Source: Ancylobacter novellus (lineage in GTDB: Bacteria > Pseudomonadota > Alphaproteobacteria > Rhizobiales > Methylopilaceae). Taken from it: a stretch of 64,000 nt of DNA. The stretch spans positions 310,001 through 374,000 of the forward strand of contig QFPN01000003.1 in NCBI GenBank assembly GCA_003241695.1. Direction: 5' to 3'. Both the position numbers and the translations under genes were made by a program. This document shows positions 24,916-33,454 of this stretch, one piece after another. The notes under the pieces were generated by a model. The model was not told the DNA's origin, did no database searches, and saw nothing but the letters and a program-made list of their open reading frames with translations. Numbering within the stretch: position 1 is the first letter of the stretch; each line of letters begins with the position of its first letter.

Positions 24916-26208
24916 TTGGCCACCGACATCGAACCCGCCGGCTCCCGCGACCAGGTCTCGACGGACCGCCGCAACTTCATCCGCTTTCTCGCCGCGAGCC
25001 CGCTGATGACGCCGGCGGCCGTCAGCTCCGTGGTCGGCGCGCTGACGGCCGCCTCGGGCGCCGCCGTCGCGCAGAGCTACGACGTGCTTCGCGCGCCGAT
25101 GACGCAGGTCGGCGACGTGATCAACTCGCCCGATCAGGCTCTCGAAGTGATGGACTTCGAGCCCGCGGCCAAGAAGGCCCTGCCGCCGGCCCATTACGGC
25201 TACCTCGCCTCCGGCGTCGACGACGACGCCACGCTGCGCGCGAACCATGAGGCGTTCTCCGACATCCGCATCCGCACCCGCCGCCTGATCGACGTGCGCA
25301 AGATCGACACCAGCGTCACGATCTTCGGCCAGACGTGGGGCAGCCCGATCGCGCTCGCGCCGGTCTCGAGCCAGGGCGCGTTTCATCCGGAGGCCGAATC
25401 CGCGGTCGCCCGCGCGGCCAAGGTCCAGGGCCACGGCATGATCCTGTCGACCGTCGGCTCGACCTCGATCGAGGACGTGACCAAGGAGCGCGGCGCCCCG
25501 GTCTGGTACATGCTCTATCCGACCGACGACTGGGCCGTGACCGAGGCCTTGGTGAAGCGCGCCGAGGCCGCGGGCGCGCCGGCGATCGTGCTCACCGTCG
25601 ACCGCCAGGGCGGCCGCAACACAGAGACGCTGTTCGAGTTCCGCCGCGACGACAAGCGCGACTGCAAGATGTGCCACGCCGGCGGTTTCAAGAACGAAGT
25701 GAGCCGCAAGCCGATGTTCGACGACCTCGACGTGTCGAAGGTCACGAACCTCTACGGCACCGGCATGACCTGGGCGTTCGTCGATCGGCTCCGTGGCCTC
25801 GTGAAGGGCAAGCTGGTGCTGAAGGGCATCATGACCCGCGAGGACGCGGCCGAAGCGCTGAACCACGGCGTCGACGCGATCATCGTGTCGAACCATGGCG
25901 GACGCGCCGAAGAGAGCCTGATGGCGACCATCGACGCGCTCCCCGAGGTCGTCGCGGCGGTGGACGGAAAGATCCCGGTGCTGATCGACGGCGGCTTCCG
26001 GCGCGGCACCGACGTCATCAAGGCGCTCGCCCTCGGCGCGACGGCCGTCTGCATCGGTCGCCCCTACTGCTGGGGCCTCGCGGCCTTCGGCCAGCCGGGC
26101 GTCGAAGCCGTGCTGAAGATCATGCAGCGCGAGTTCGAGACGATCATGCGCCAGGTCGGAGCGACCAAGATCGCCGAGATCACGCCCGAAGCCGTCGTCC
26201 GCGGCTGA
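24916..26208 (+). CDS. Tat-exported FMN-dependent alpha-hydroxy-acid oxidase with CxxCH motif
   Basis: 430-residue TIM-barrel enzyme of the lactate/glycolate oxidase family, which oxidises an L-2-hydroxy acid. A TTG start at 24916 is chosen because it keeps an N-terminal twin-arginine signal (DRRNFIRFLAASP, then an Ala-rich segment ending AVAQS); the next ATG would destroy it. Catalytic features include SNHGGR with H327, VLTVDRQGGRN, and the phosphate-binding LIDGGFRRG and CIGRPYCWGL. Residues 250-254 read CKMCH, a heme-c attachment motif inside the barrel. This suggests a periplasmic flavocytochrome, but the motif may instead bind another metal. Stand-alone gene. Confidence 0.85.
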   Translation: MATDIEPAGSRDQVSTDRRNFIRFLAASPLMTPAAVSSVVGALTAASGAAVAQSYDVLRAPMTQVGDVINSPDQALEVMDFEPAAKKALPPAHYGYLASGVDDDATLRANHEAFSDIRIRTRRLIDVRKIDTSVTIFGQTWGSPIALAPVSSQGAFHPEAESAVARAAKVQGHGMILSTVGSTSIEDVTKERGAPVWYMLYPTDDWAVTEALVKRAEAAGAPAIVLTVDRQGGRNTETLFEFRRDDKRDCKMCHAGGFKNEVSRKPMFDDLDVSKVTNLYGTGMTWAFVDRLRGLVKGKLVLKGIMTREDAAEALNHGVDAIIVSNHGGRAEESLMATIDALPEVVAAVDGKIPVLIDGGFRRGTDVIKALALGATAVCIGRPYCWGLAAFGQPGVEAVLKIMQREFETIMRQVGATKIAEITPEAVVRG

Positions 26209-26281
26209 ACCGCCGTCGACCTTCGGGTCGCGTCCGGACCGGCTTCCGCCGATCCGGACCGATCCGAAGGGCGGAGCCCCT

Positions 26282-27031
26282 TCAGCGCTGGCCGCCCGAG
26301 ACGCGGACGGCCTCGCCGGTGATCCAGCCGCTGGCGTCGGACGCCAGGAAAACCGCCGCCCTGGCGATGTCGTCGGGCCGCCCGAGCCGTCCGAGCGGCG
26401 TGGCCGCCACGATCTGCTCCTCGGCCTCGCTCCCCTTGATGCCCGTCGAGCCGAAACCCTCGGTCTCGGTCGCTCCGGGATTGATGGCGTTCACGCGGAC
26501 GCCGCGCGGCCCGAGCTCCGCCGCAAGGTTGCGGGTGATCGAGTCGAGCGCGGCCTTGGTGGCCGAATAGACCGTCGAGGTCGGGTATACGCTCTCGCTC
26601 ACGACCGACGAGACGTTGATCACATTGCCGCCGCCCGGCCGGAACCGCTTGACCGCCTCGCGGATCGCGAGCAGCGGGCCGAGAACGTTGACGTCGAACT
26701 GCCTCCGGTAGAGCGCCTCGGTGAACTCCTCGATCGGCGCGAACTGGTAGACGCCGGCGTTGTTCACGAGCACGTCGAGCGGGCCGAACGCCGCCTCGGC
26801 GGCGTCGAACAACGCCGAAACCTCCGCCTCCTTCGACATGTCCGCCTTGACCGCGGCGGCCTCGCCGCCCGCGGCGCGGATGTCGGCCACGACGCGTTCG
26901 GCGCCGTCCCGGTCGGAGGCGTAGTTCACCACCACCTTCGCGCCTTCGGCCGCGAAGCTTTTGGCGATGCCGGCGCCGATGCCTTTCGAAGCGCCCGTTA
27001 CGATCGCAGTCTTTCCAGTCAGCGCGCCCAT
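26282..27031 (-). CDS. SDR-family oxidoreductase
   Basis: 249-residue short-chain dehydrogenase/reductase. NAD(P)-binding TGASKGIGAGIAKSF, NNAG (LVNNAGVY), catalytic Ser in INVSSVVS, YSATK, and the NAINPGATETEG segment. N39-R42 (NYASDR) after strand 2 favours NADPH. Substrate unknown. The promoter region contains an ArsR-type palindrome and the ArsR gene follows the same strand upstream of it, so control by that regulator is likely. Confidence 0.9.
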   Translation of the reverse strand: MGALTGKTAIVTGASKGIGAGIAKSFAAEGAKVVVNYASDRDGAERVVADIRAAGGEAAAVKADMSKEAEVSALFDAAEAAFGPLDVLVNNAGVYQFAPIEEFTEALYRRQFDVNVLGPLLAIREAVKRFRPGGGNVINVSSVVSESVYPTSTVYSATKAALDSITRNLAAELGPRGVRVNAINPGATETEGFGSTGIKGSEAEEQIVAATPLGRLGRPDDIARAAVFLASDASGWITGEAVRVSGGQR

Positions 27032-27056
27032 CCAAACCTCCTGCGGCGGCGTTTAT

Positions 27057-27080
27057 TTCGACAGTTAGATGATTATCGAA
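27057..27080. promoter_or_regulatory. TTCGA-N14-TCGAA palindrome, probable ArsR operator
   Basis: An imperfect 24-bp palindrome, TTCGACAG...TTATCGAA, 26 bp upstream of the SDR start and in front of the adjacent ArsR gene product's likely target. Confidence 0.45.
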
Positions 27081-27168
27081 TTTTATGCCGCAAGGCCGTC
27101 CGCCGCGGCGAGCCGCCGCAGGACCGCCGTCGCTGGAAATCGGGAGGAAAAGGATCGAGCGCGGGAGC

Positions 27169-27471
27169 TCAGATGTCCTGAAGCCGGGCGAGATAGGCCG
27201 ACAGCACGTCGCGTTTCAGCGTGAGGCTCGCGCAGCGGCCTTGCCGGGCGATCTCGATCAGGCCCGCGGTTTCCAGTTCCTTGATGTGGTGGGACAGGGT
27301 CGCGGGGGTGATGGATTGCGCCTCGTTCAGGGCCGCGCAGGGGGTCGGCGCCTCGCTGGACCCGATTTCCTTCAGGATCTGGACGCGGCGCGGCTCCGCG
27401 AGCGCGCGCGCGATGCGCTCGAACTGTCTGTCCGTCAGCGAAGGCGTTTCAGGGGTCGTCATGCCCGACAC
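27169..27471 (-). CDS. ArsR-family transcriptional regulator
   Basis: 100-residue winged-helix repressor: LAEPRRVQILKEIG in helix 1-2, recognition helix in ITPATLSHHIKELETAGLI and the wing IARQGRCASLTLKRDVL. There are no CxC-type metal cysteines in the recognition helix, so it probably senses something other than a heavy metal. The start could be 27471 or the ATG at 27462. It is 97 bp from the operator and the SDR gene downstream on the same strand. Confidence 0.88.
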   Translation of the reverse strand: MSGMTTPETPSLTDRQFERIARALAEPRRVQILKEIGSSEAPTPCAALNEAQSITPATLSHHIKELETAGLIEIARQGRCASLTLKRDVLSAYLARLQDI

Positions 27472-27513
27472 ATAAGCATCCGCGGCGCAAACACGAAGAG
27501 CGCGTCCGCCGCC

Positions 27514-28149
27514 TTACTGGCTCGCCCACACGATGCGGGCGATCCAGACGACCTGGTTCGCCGGAAGGGAGCGATCGGGATGCTCGGGATTGAGCGAGCG
27601 CAGCTCCACCTGCTTGGCGGTGCGGCGGGCGAGCTCCTTGGCCAGGACCTCTCCGTCCGTGGTCTTGACCACCACGCGGTCGCCGCGGCGCACCGGAGCG
27701 CCGGGCGCGACCAGCACGACGTCGCCGTCGCGATAGACCGGCGCCATCGAGTCGCCCGAGATCTCGAGCGCATAGGCGTTTTCATGGTCGACGTCGGGAA
27801 AGGCGATTTCGTCCCAGCCCTGCCCGACGGGAAAGCCGCCGTCGTCGAAATAGCCGCCCTCGCCCGCCTGAGCCATGCCGATGAGCGGCGCGATGCGACG
27901 CGGCTCGACCGCAGGCGCGCCGCCGCTTAGCAGCGACATGAAGCTATCGAGATTGGTCGAGGTGGCGTCGAGGGCCTTGGCGATCGATTCGGTCGACGGC
28001 CAGCGAGGACGACCGTCGCCCGCGATGCGCTTCGAACGGTTGAACGTCGTCGGATCGAGCCCGGACTTCCGCGCGAGGCCCGAAGCCGACAGCCCGTTCT
28101 TCGCCGCCAGCGCGTCGATCGCAGCCCAGATCTGGCCATGACCCAACAT
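27514..28149 (-). CDS. HTH repressor with S24 (LexA-like) peptidase domain
   Basis: 211-residue phage-repressor-type regulator. An N-terminal helix-turn-helix (LAAKNGLSASGLARKSGLDP region) is followed by a peptidase S24 domain with the Ser nucleophile in EISGDSMAPVYRDGD and the Lys in GDRVVVKTTDGEVLAKEL, so it keeps the Ser/Lys self-cleavage pair. It may be a chromosomal regulator conserved in the order; there are no phage genes nearby. A palindrome 57 bp upstream of the start is a candidate autoregulatory operator. Confidence 0.85.
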   Translation of the reverse strand: MLGHGQIWAAIDALAAKNGLSASGLARKSGLDPTTFNRSKRIAGDGRPRWPSTESIAKALDATSTNLDSFMSLLSGGAPAVEPRRIAPLIGMAQAGEGGYFDDGGFPVGQGWDEIAFPDVDHENAYALEISGDSMAPVYRDGDVVLVAPGAPVRRGDRVVVKTTDGEVLAKELARRTAKQVELRSLNPEHPDRSLPANQVVWIARIVWASQ

Positions 28150-28205
28150 GAGCCTCGTCGCTCCCTGTCGTCGTCCCGATCGGCATTGCGGGACAATGTC
28201 TTATC

Positions 28206-28219
28206 GTAGGAATTACTAC
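28206..28219. promoter_or_regulatory. GTAG-N-AATT-N-CTAC palindrome, probable operator of the S24 repressor
   Basis: A 14-bp sequence symmetric at 12 positions, between the divergent S24 repressor and DUF952 genes and directly upstream of the repressor. Confidence 0.45.
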
Positions 28220-28373
28220 CTTGAAACCTTTATGTCCAGAGCGCAGCGCCGCCGAGCTTGCCCGGCATCGCTTTCTGGTCCTAAACGTCGATGCGCCGTC
28301 CGGTGCAACGTCCGGCTTCGCACTGCGTTCCCCGAAACGCCAAGAATCGCGAGAAGTCGAGCCTGCGCGCCGC

Positions 28374-28724
28374 ATGACAGCACGAACCATCTACAAGATC
28401 GCGCCTCGCGACATCTGGGAGGCGGCGATCGCCGCAGGGCGCTTCGACGGCGCTCCCGTCGACCTCGCCGACGGCTACATCCATTTCTCGACCGCCGCCC
28501 AGGCGCGGGAAACCGCGGCCAGGCATTTCGCCGGCATGGACGATCTCGTGCTGATCGCGGTTCCCTCGGAGACGCTCGGCGCGGCTCTGAAATGGGAGCC
28601 GTCCCGCGGCGGCGACCTCTTCCCCCATCTCTACGCGCCGCTCTGGACGGACGCGCCGTTCTGGGTCACGCCGCTGAGGCTCGGCCCGGACGGGCGCCAC
28701 GCCTTTCCGGAGGACATGCCGTGA
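28374..28724 (+). CDS. DUF952 family protein
   Basis: 116-residue protein of the DUF952 family: IYKIAPRDIWEAA, DGYIHFSTAAQARETAARHF and LIAVPSETLG, then LFPHLYAPL. The conserved HFS motif and glutathione-transferase-like short fold are typical; no function is established. The start at 28374 begins at the domain edge. The stop overlaps the pyrD GTG start (GTGA), so the two are co-translated. Confidence 0.88.
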   Translation: MTARTIYKIAPRDIWEAAIAAGRFDGAPVDLADGYIHFSTAAQARETAARHFAGMDDLVLIAVPSETLGAALKWEPSRGGDLFPHLYAPLWTDAPFWVTPLRLGPDGRHAFPEDMP

Positions 28725-29815
28725 TCGGCGCGCTCTGGCCGCTGCTGCGCCCCGCCTTCCATGCGCTCGATCCGGAGACCGCCCACGAAGCGACGCTGAA
28801 GGCGCTCGAACTCTTTCCCCTGCCCGCCGCCCCACGATGCGACCCGCGGCTCGCCGTCGAGGCCTTCGGCCTGTCGTTCCCGAACCCCGTCGGCCTCGCG
28901 GCGGGCTTCGACAAGGACGCGCGCGTTCCCGACGCGATGCTGTCGCTCGGCTTCGGCTTCGTCGAGATCGGCTCCGTGACCCCGCGCCCGCAGGCCGGCA
29001 ATCCGCGCCCGCGGCTGTTCCGCCTGGCCGAAGACAAAGCGGTGGTGAACCGCATGGGCTTCAACAACGCCGGCGCCGCCGAGGCCGAGGCGCGGCTCGC
29101 GCGCCGCGCAGGGCGGCCGGGGATCGTCGGCGTGAACGTCGGCGCGAACAAGGATTCCGAAGACCGCGCGGCGGACTACGCGCTCGGCGTTTCGGCCTTC
29201 GCCGCCCACGCCTCGTTCTTCACCGTCAACGTCTCATCGCCCAACACCCCCGGCCTGCGCGACCTGCAGGCGCGCGCCGCGCTCGACGATCTCGCCGCCC
29301 GCGCGATCGAGGCCCGCGACGAGACCGTGGCGAAAGGACTGCACCGGCGCCCGGTGCTGCTCAAGATCGCGCCCGACCTCGACCTGATCGGGCTCGACGA
29401 CGTGGTCGACGTCGCCCGCGCGCGCGGCTTCGACGGGCTGATCGTCTCGAACACCACCCTCGCCTGCCCGGCGACGCTGAGGGGCGCGGCCGCGAAGGAA
29501 GCCGGCGGCCTGTCGGGCGCGCCGCTGTTGCGCCGCTCCACCTGGATGTTGGCCGAGGCCTTCCGCCGGATGGAGGGCGCGATGCCGCTCGTGGGCGTCG
29601 GCGGGATTTCGTCGGGCGCCGACGCGCTCGCGAAGATCCGCGCCGGCGCGACGCTCGTCGAACTCTACAGCGCGCTGGTGTTCGAAGGGCCGGGGCTGGT
29701 GAAGCGCATTCTCGACGAGCTCGCCGGGGCGATGGCGAGCGAAGGGATCAATTCGCTTCAGCCGCTTGTAGGGCGCGACGTCGAGGCCGTCGCGGCTGCC
29801 GGTCCGGGCGACTGA
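28721..29815 (+). CDS. pyrD: Dihydroorotate dehydrogenase (quinone)
   Basis: 364-residue class 2, membrane-associated PyrD, the fourth step of pyrimidine synthesis, passing electrons to quinone. The GTG at 28721 overlaps the DUF952 stop and has a CCGGAGG ribosome site 7 bp upstream. Features: N-terminal amphipathic helices, NPVGLAAGFDKDAR, GFVEIGSVTPRPQAGNPRPR, NRMGFNN, the class 2 catalytic Ser in VNVSSPNTPGLR, and VGVGGISSGADAL with the terminal phosphate-binding LYSALVFEGPGL. Confidence 0.95.
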   Translation: MIGALWPLLRPAFHALDPETAHEATLKALELFPLPAAPRCDPRLAVEAFGLSFPNPVGLAAGFDKDARVPDAMLSLGFGFVEIGSVTPRPQAGNPRPRLFRLAEDKAVVNRMGFNNAGAAEAEARLARRAGRPGIVGVNVGANKDSEDRAADYALGVSAFAAHASFFTVNVSSPNTPGLRDLQARAALDDLAARAIEARDETVAKGLHRRPVLLKIAPDLDLIGLDDVVDVARARGFDGLIVSNTTLACPATLRGAAAKEAGGLSGAPLLRRSTWMLAEAFRRMEGAMPLVGVGGISSGADALAKIRAGATLVELYSALVFEGPGLVKRILDELAGAMASEGINSLQPLVGRDVEAVAAAGPGD

Positions 29816-29849
29816 GGTCGCAATCGAACGACGGCGGATTGGCCCTCTT

Positions 29850-29942
29850 CGTCATCCCCCGGCGTGTCCGGGGGATCCATGGATAAGCAAGACGCCGCGC
29901 TCGCTCGCAGCCTGGACGCCCCGGACAAGCCGGGGCATGACG
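29850..29942. repeat. Dispersed palindromic element, family A, copy 4
   Basis: Imperfect arms CGTCATCCCCCGG... / ...CCGGGGCATGACG separated by about 28 bp, between pyrD and the convergent DUF6460 gene. Confidence 0.7.
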
Positions 29943-29972
29943 CCAACAGGTTCAAGCAGAACGGAGTTCGCG

Positions 29973-30287
29973 CTATCGCCGCCCGCCGACGTTCAGCACC
30001 CGCATGATGATCCAGATCGGGATCACCACGGCGGCGCCGATCAGGAAGTAGCGGCCGATGACGCGGAGGATGTCCGCGGAATTGCGGATCACGTCCTCGA
30101 TCTGGTCGACCGCCCAGCGGAACAGCTCGAAGGCGTCGAGGTGAAGCTGGTCGAGGACCAGCCCCACGATCACGCACAGCAGCGCAAGCCGGATCAGCAC
30201 GCCGAGCGGCGAGCCGCCGAAGATCCGCGTCATCGACCCCGATCCGTAGCGGGGGGCCGCCGCGTCGCCGTCCCTGCGAAACACCAA
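29973..30287 (-). CDS. DUF6460-like small membrane protein
   Basis: 104-residue protein with two transmembrane helices (GVLIRLALLCVIVGLVLDQL region and YFLIGAAVVIPIWIIMRVL). The FGGSPLGVLIRL start of the domain and the central DQIEDVIRNSADIL helix resemble DUF6460, a family found in Hyphomicrobiales. Function unknown. Residues before MTRIFGG may not be translated; the ATG at 30233 is an alternative start. Confidence 0.7.
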   Translation of the reverse strand: MVFRRDGDAAAPRYGSGSMTRIFGGSPLGVLIRLALLCVIVGLVLDQLHLDAFELFRWAVDQIEDVIRNSADILRVIGRYFLIGAAVVIPIWIIMRVLNVGGRR

Positions 30288-30367
30288 GGGTGAGTTCCTT
30301 TCACTGACGCCCGGTTATCGAGATAGCGGTTCGCGCCGGTCATGCAAGCGCGGGCCTTGCGGAGGCC

Positions 30368-30490
30368 AACTGCGTGCTTCGAGACGCCTCGCTAACGCGA
30401 GGCTCCTCAGCATGAGAATTGGGAAGGTTGGCAGGCACAAACCCTCCTCATGCCGAGGAGGCCCGAAGGGCCGTCTCGAAGCACGCAGTT
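30368..30490. repeat. Dispersed palindromic element, family B, full copy
   Basis: Perfect 19-bp outer arms, AACTGCGTGCTTCGAGACG (30368-30386) and its complement (30472-30490), with inner CTCCTCAGCATGAG / CTCCTCATGCCGAGGAG elements. It fills much of the 320-bp gap between DUF6460 and lysS. Confidence 0.8.
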
Positions 30491-30501
30491 GGTTCGTTCA
30501 G

Positions 30502-30593
30502 CCGTCGTCCTCCGGCTTGACCGGAGGACCCACGTCTCGCGTGGAGCTCGACGCCTGAGGTGGGTGGTCCGGTCAAGCCGGCCCATGACGGCG
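30502..30593. repeat. Dispersed palindromic element, family A-like, copy 5
   Basis: GCCGTCGTCCTCCGGCTTGA... and ...GTCAAGCCGGCCCATGACGG form imperfect arms directly beside the family B copy, ahead of the lysS 3' end. Confidence 0.6.
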
Positions 30594-30607
30594 GCGGCTC
30601 CAGGGCC

Positions 30608-32254
30608 TCACGCCGCCTTCGCCAGTTCCCCGTCGAGCGCCCGGCGGATCAGCGCCCGCGTCTCGGGCACGCCGTAGAGCGCCGCGAAGGAGCCGAAGCG
30701 CGGCCCCTTCTCCTGGCCGATCAGGGTGCGGTAGAGCGCCGAGAACCACTCCTGGCTAACCCCCGGCCGCTCCGGCGTCGCGCCCTTGGCGTTGAAATCC
30801 TGATAGCGCGGCACCGCACGGGCGACGTCGTAGAGCGCGGTCTGGACCTCCTCGGGGCTCGCGCCCGCGGGCAGTTCGCCCAGCGCGCTCTCGAGCCTCG
30901 CCAGCGCCTCGCGCTCGACCTCGTCGGGCGCGGAAAAGCGCTTGGTCGGCTTCACGTGGTCCTCGTAGTAGCGGATCGCATAGCCGACCAGCTCGTCGAG
31001 CTTCGGATGGGTCTCGGGCGTCACGCCCGCTGCGTAGCGGCCGATGAACCCCCACAGCACGTCCCTGTTCTCCGCGTTCGAGGCGGAGACCAAGTTAAGC
31101 AGCAGCGCGAAATTGACTGGAAGTTGCACTGCCGGCGGCTCGCCCGAATGGATGTGCCACACCGGATTGCCGAGCCGCTGCTTCCACTCCTGCCGGCCGT
31201 ATCCGCCGAGGAACTGGAAGTATTCGTCGACGGCCCGCGGGATGACGTCGAAATGCAGCTTCTTCGCCTCGCGCGGCTTGCTGTACATATAGAGCGCGAG
31301 GCTCTCCGGGCTCGCATAGGTGAGCCACTCGTCGATCGTCAGGCCGTTGCCCTTCGACTTCGAGATCTTCTGGCCCTGCTCGTCGAGGAACAGCTCGTAG
31401 ACGAAGTGCTCCGGCGCGACGCCGCCGAGGATCTCGCAGATCTTGTCGTAGAGCGGCGCGTTGGTCTGGTGGTCCTTGCCGAACATCTCGAAGTCGACGC
31501 CGAGCGCGGCCCAGCGCGCGCCGAAATCCGGCTTCCACTGCAGCTTCACCTTGCCTCCGGTGACGGGGACGGTCTTGTCGACGCCGTCCTCGTCCGTGAA
31601 GGTGATGGTCCCGGCTTTCGCGTCCACCGCCTTCATGGGCACGTAGAGAATGCGGCCCGAGACCGGCGAGATCGGCAGGAAGGGCGAATAGGTCGCCTGC
31701 CGCTCCTCGCCGAGCGTCGGCAGCATCACCTTCATGATGGCGTCGTACTTCTCGGTCGCGCGCAGCAGGACTTCGTCGAGCTTGCCGGACCTGTAGTATT
31801 CGGTCGCGCTCGCGAACTCGTAGTCGAAGCCGAAGGTGTCGAGGAACCGGCGCAGCATCGCGTTGTTGTGGGCGCCGAAACTCTCGTAGTTCCCGCCGAA
31901 CGGGTTCGGCACCGAGGTCAGCGGCATCTGCAGATAGGGCATGAGCGCGGCCGGGTCCGGCACGTTGTCCGGCACCTTGCGCATGCCGTCCATGTCGTCC
32001 GAGAAGCAGAGCAGCCGGGTCGGAATCCTGTCCTCGGTCAAGATGCGGAACGCATGGCGCACCATGGTGGTGCGCGCGACCTCGCCGAAGGTGCCGATAT
32101 GCGGCAGGCCGGACGGCCCATAGCCGGTCTCGAACAGCACCGGTCCGTCCTTCGGCCGCTTCTTCTGCCGCGCGACGAGCTTTTTCGCCTCCTCGAACGG
32201 CCAGGCGTTCGAGGCGAGAGCGACGTCGAGGGGCGGAAGGGCTGATGAATCCAT
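30608..32254 (-). CDS. lysS: Lysyl-tRNA synthetase, class I
   Basis: 548-residue class I LysRS (archaeal type), not the usual bacterial class II enzyme. The HIGH box appears as PHIGTF, the KMSKS loop is KISKSKGN at residues 296-303, and the Rossmann core begins VLFETGYGPSGLPHIG. Helical anticodon-binding C-terminal domain present. Class I LysRS is standard in alphaproteobacteria, which obtained it early from an archaeal source. Flanked on both sides by family B palindromes. Confidence 0.95.
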   Translation of the reverse strand: MDSSALPPLDVALASNAWPFEEAKKLVARQKKRPKDGPVLFETGYGPSGLPHIGTFGEVARTTMVRHAFRILTEDRIPTRLLCFSDDMDGMRKVPDNVPDPAALMPYLQMPLTSVPNPFGGNYESFGAHNNAMLRRFLDTFGFDYEFASATEYYRSGKLDEVLLRATEKYDAIMKVMLPTLGEERQATYSPFLPISPVSGRILYVPMKAVDAKAGTITFTDEDGVDKTVPVTGGKVKLQWKPDFGARWAALGVDFEMFGKDHQTNAPLYDKICEILGGVAPEHFVYELFLDEQGQKISKSKGNGLTIDEWLTYASPESLALYMYSKPREAKKLHFDVIPRAVDEYFQFLGGYGRQEWKQRLGNPVWHIHSGEPPAVQLPVNFALLLNLVSASNAENRDVLWGFIGRYAAGVTPETHPKLDELVGYAIRYYEDHVKPTKRFSAPDEVEREALARLESALGELPAGASPEEVQTALYDVARAVPRYQDFNAKGATPERPGVSQEWFSALYRTLIGQEKGPRFGSFAALYGVPETRALIRRALDGELAKAA

Positions 32255-32335
32255 GTCGAAAGCGGTCCGGTTCGGGAGCGGACCTTCCTAAAGCATGATC
32301 GCGTCCGGTGGGAAACCACATGCGCGGTTGAAGCG

Positions 32336-32457
32336 AACTGCGTGCTTCGAGACGCGCCTTCGGCGCTCCTCAGCATGAGGTTGGTTTGAGGATATCAAAA
32401 CCCACAACGCGCCTCATGCTGAGGAGCCCGCGTCAGCGGGCGTCTCGAAGCACGCAC
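32336..32457. repeat. Dispersed palindromic element, family B, full copy
   Basis: Outer arms TGCGTGCTTCGAGACGC and complement, and inner perfect 15-bp arms CTCCTCAGCATGAGG (32366-32380) / CCTCATGCTGAGGAG (32412-32426). Lies between lysS and the binding-protein gene. Confidence 0.82.
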
Positions 32458-32486
32458 TCCGGTCGGGAGCAGAGCCCCGCCCGGCC

Positions 32487-33359
32487 TCACCAGATGCCGA
32501 CCGGAAAGTGCTTCAGGTAGATCTCGGCGTAGGTCCCGTTCTCGTCGAGCCTTTTGAGCGCGTAGTCGATCGCCTGCCGGAGCGTCTCGTCGCCGGGCGC
32601 CATCAGCGCTCCCACGCCCTCGCCGAAGAAGCGCGCGTCGACGTAAGGGCCGCCGACGAAGCGGCAGCAATTGTCCGAGCCCGTGCCGTTCAGCCAGAAG
32701 GCGAGCGAGACGGCGTCGCCGAAGCCGAGATCGGCCTCGCCGTCCTTCACCGCGGCGCGGGCGGCCTCGGCCTTGTCATAGGGCTTCAGGACGGCGTCGG
32801 GAAAATAGGCCTTCAGGAAGGCCTCGTGGGCCGAGCCCTTCACCACCGCGACGCTCCTGCCCTTCAGCGCCTCGGGCGTCGCGTCGGGGACGGCCTTGTC
32901 GTTGCGGGCGACGAAGCGCGCCGGCGTCTGGTGAACACGCTCCGTCATCAGGAAGCGCGAGCGCAACGCCGGCGTCGGACGGACCATCGCGAGGATGACG
33001 TCGGCCTGACGCTTGTCGATCGTGTCCATCAGCGCGTCCCAGCGCCAGGCCTGCAGCGTGCAGGCGATCTTCAGCTCCTCGCAGATCGCTCTTGCGAGAT
33101 CGACCGCGAAGCCCGTCGGCTGCCCTTCGGCGTCGATGTAGTGGAACGGCGGATAGTCGTCGCCCGTCGCCCATTTGAAGATGCGGTTGCGCGGCAGGTC
33201 CGGCTTCTCGATCCGCGCCTTGGGGTCGGAATAGCGCGGGATCGCGACGCCGTCGGACGATTGCGCCGCGGCGGGAGCGGCCGCCAGGACGAACGCGACG
33301 CCGCAGGCCGCGAGGCCCGCGAAAAACGCCGCCCGAGCGCGTCCGATAGCAAGTTGCAT
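32487..33359 (-). CDS. Family 3 periplasmic solute-binding protein
   Basis: 290-residue amino-acid-type binding protein. The start at 33359 gives a signal peptide (AAFFAGLAACGVAFVLAAAP, cleavage near AAA-QSS) with a GGAG site. Mature features: YPPFHYIDAEGQPTGFAVDLARAI (in part), QAWRWDALMDTIDKRQADVI, VVKGSAHEAFLKAYF and a Cys pair SDNCCRFVG. No permease or ATPase is adjacent, so it may serve a distant transporter or act as a sensor. Divergent from the GT2 gene. Confidence 0.85.
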   Translation of the reverse strand: MQLAIGRARAAFFAGLAACGVAFVLAAAPAAAQSSDGVAIPRYSDPKARIEKPDLPRNRIFKWATGDDYPPFHYIDAEGQPTGFAVDLARAICEELKIACTLQAWRWDALMDTIDKRQADVILAMVRPTPALRSRFLMTERVHQTPARFVARNDKAVPDATPEALKGRSVAVVKGSAHEAFLKAYFPDAVLKPYDKAEAARAAVKDGEADLGFGDAVSLAFWLNGTGSDNCCRFVGGPYVDARFFGEGVGALMAPGDETLRQAIDYALKRLDENGTYAEIYLKHFPVGIW

Positions 33360-33454
33360 CCGACTCGACTCCTCGCCCGCGCCGATTGTACGCTTTAGAT
33401 CTTCGTTAAGCATGGCCGCCGTCGCCCGCGACGGCGCGTCGGGGGCGTCATCCT

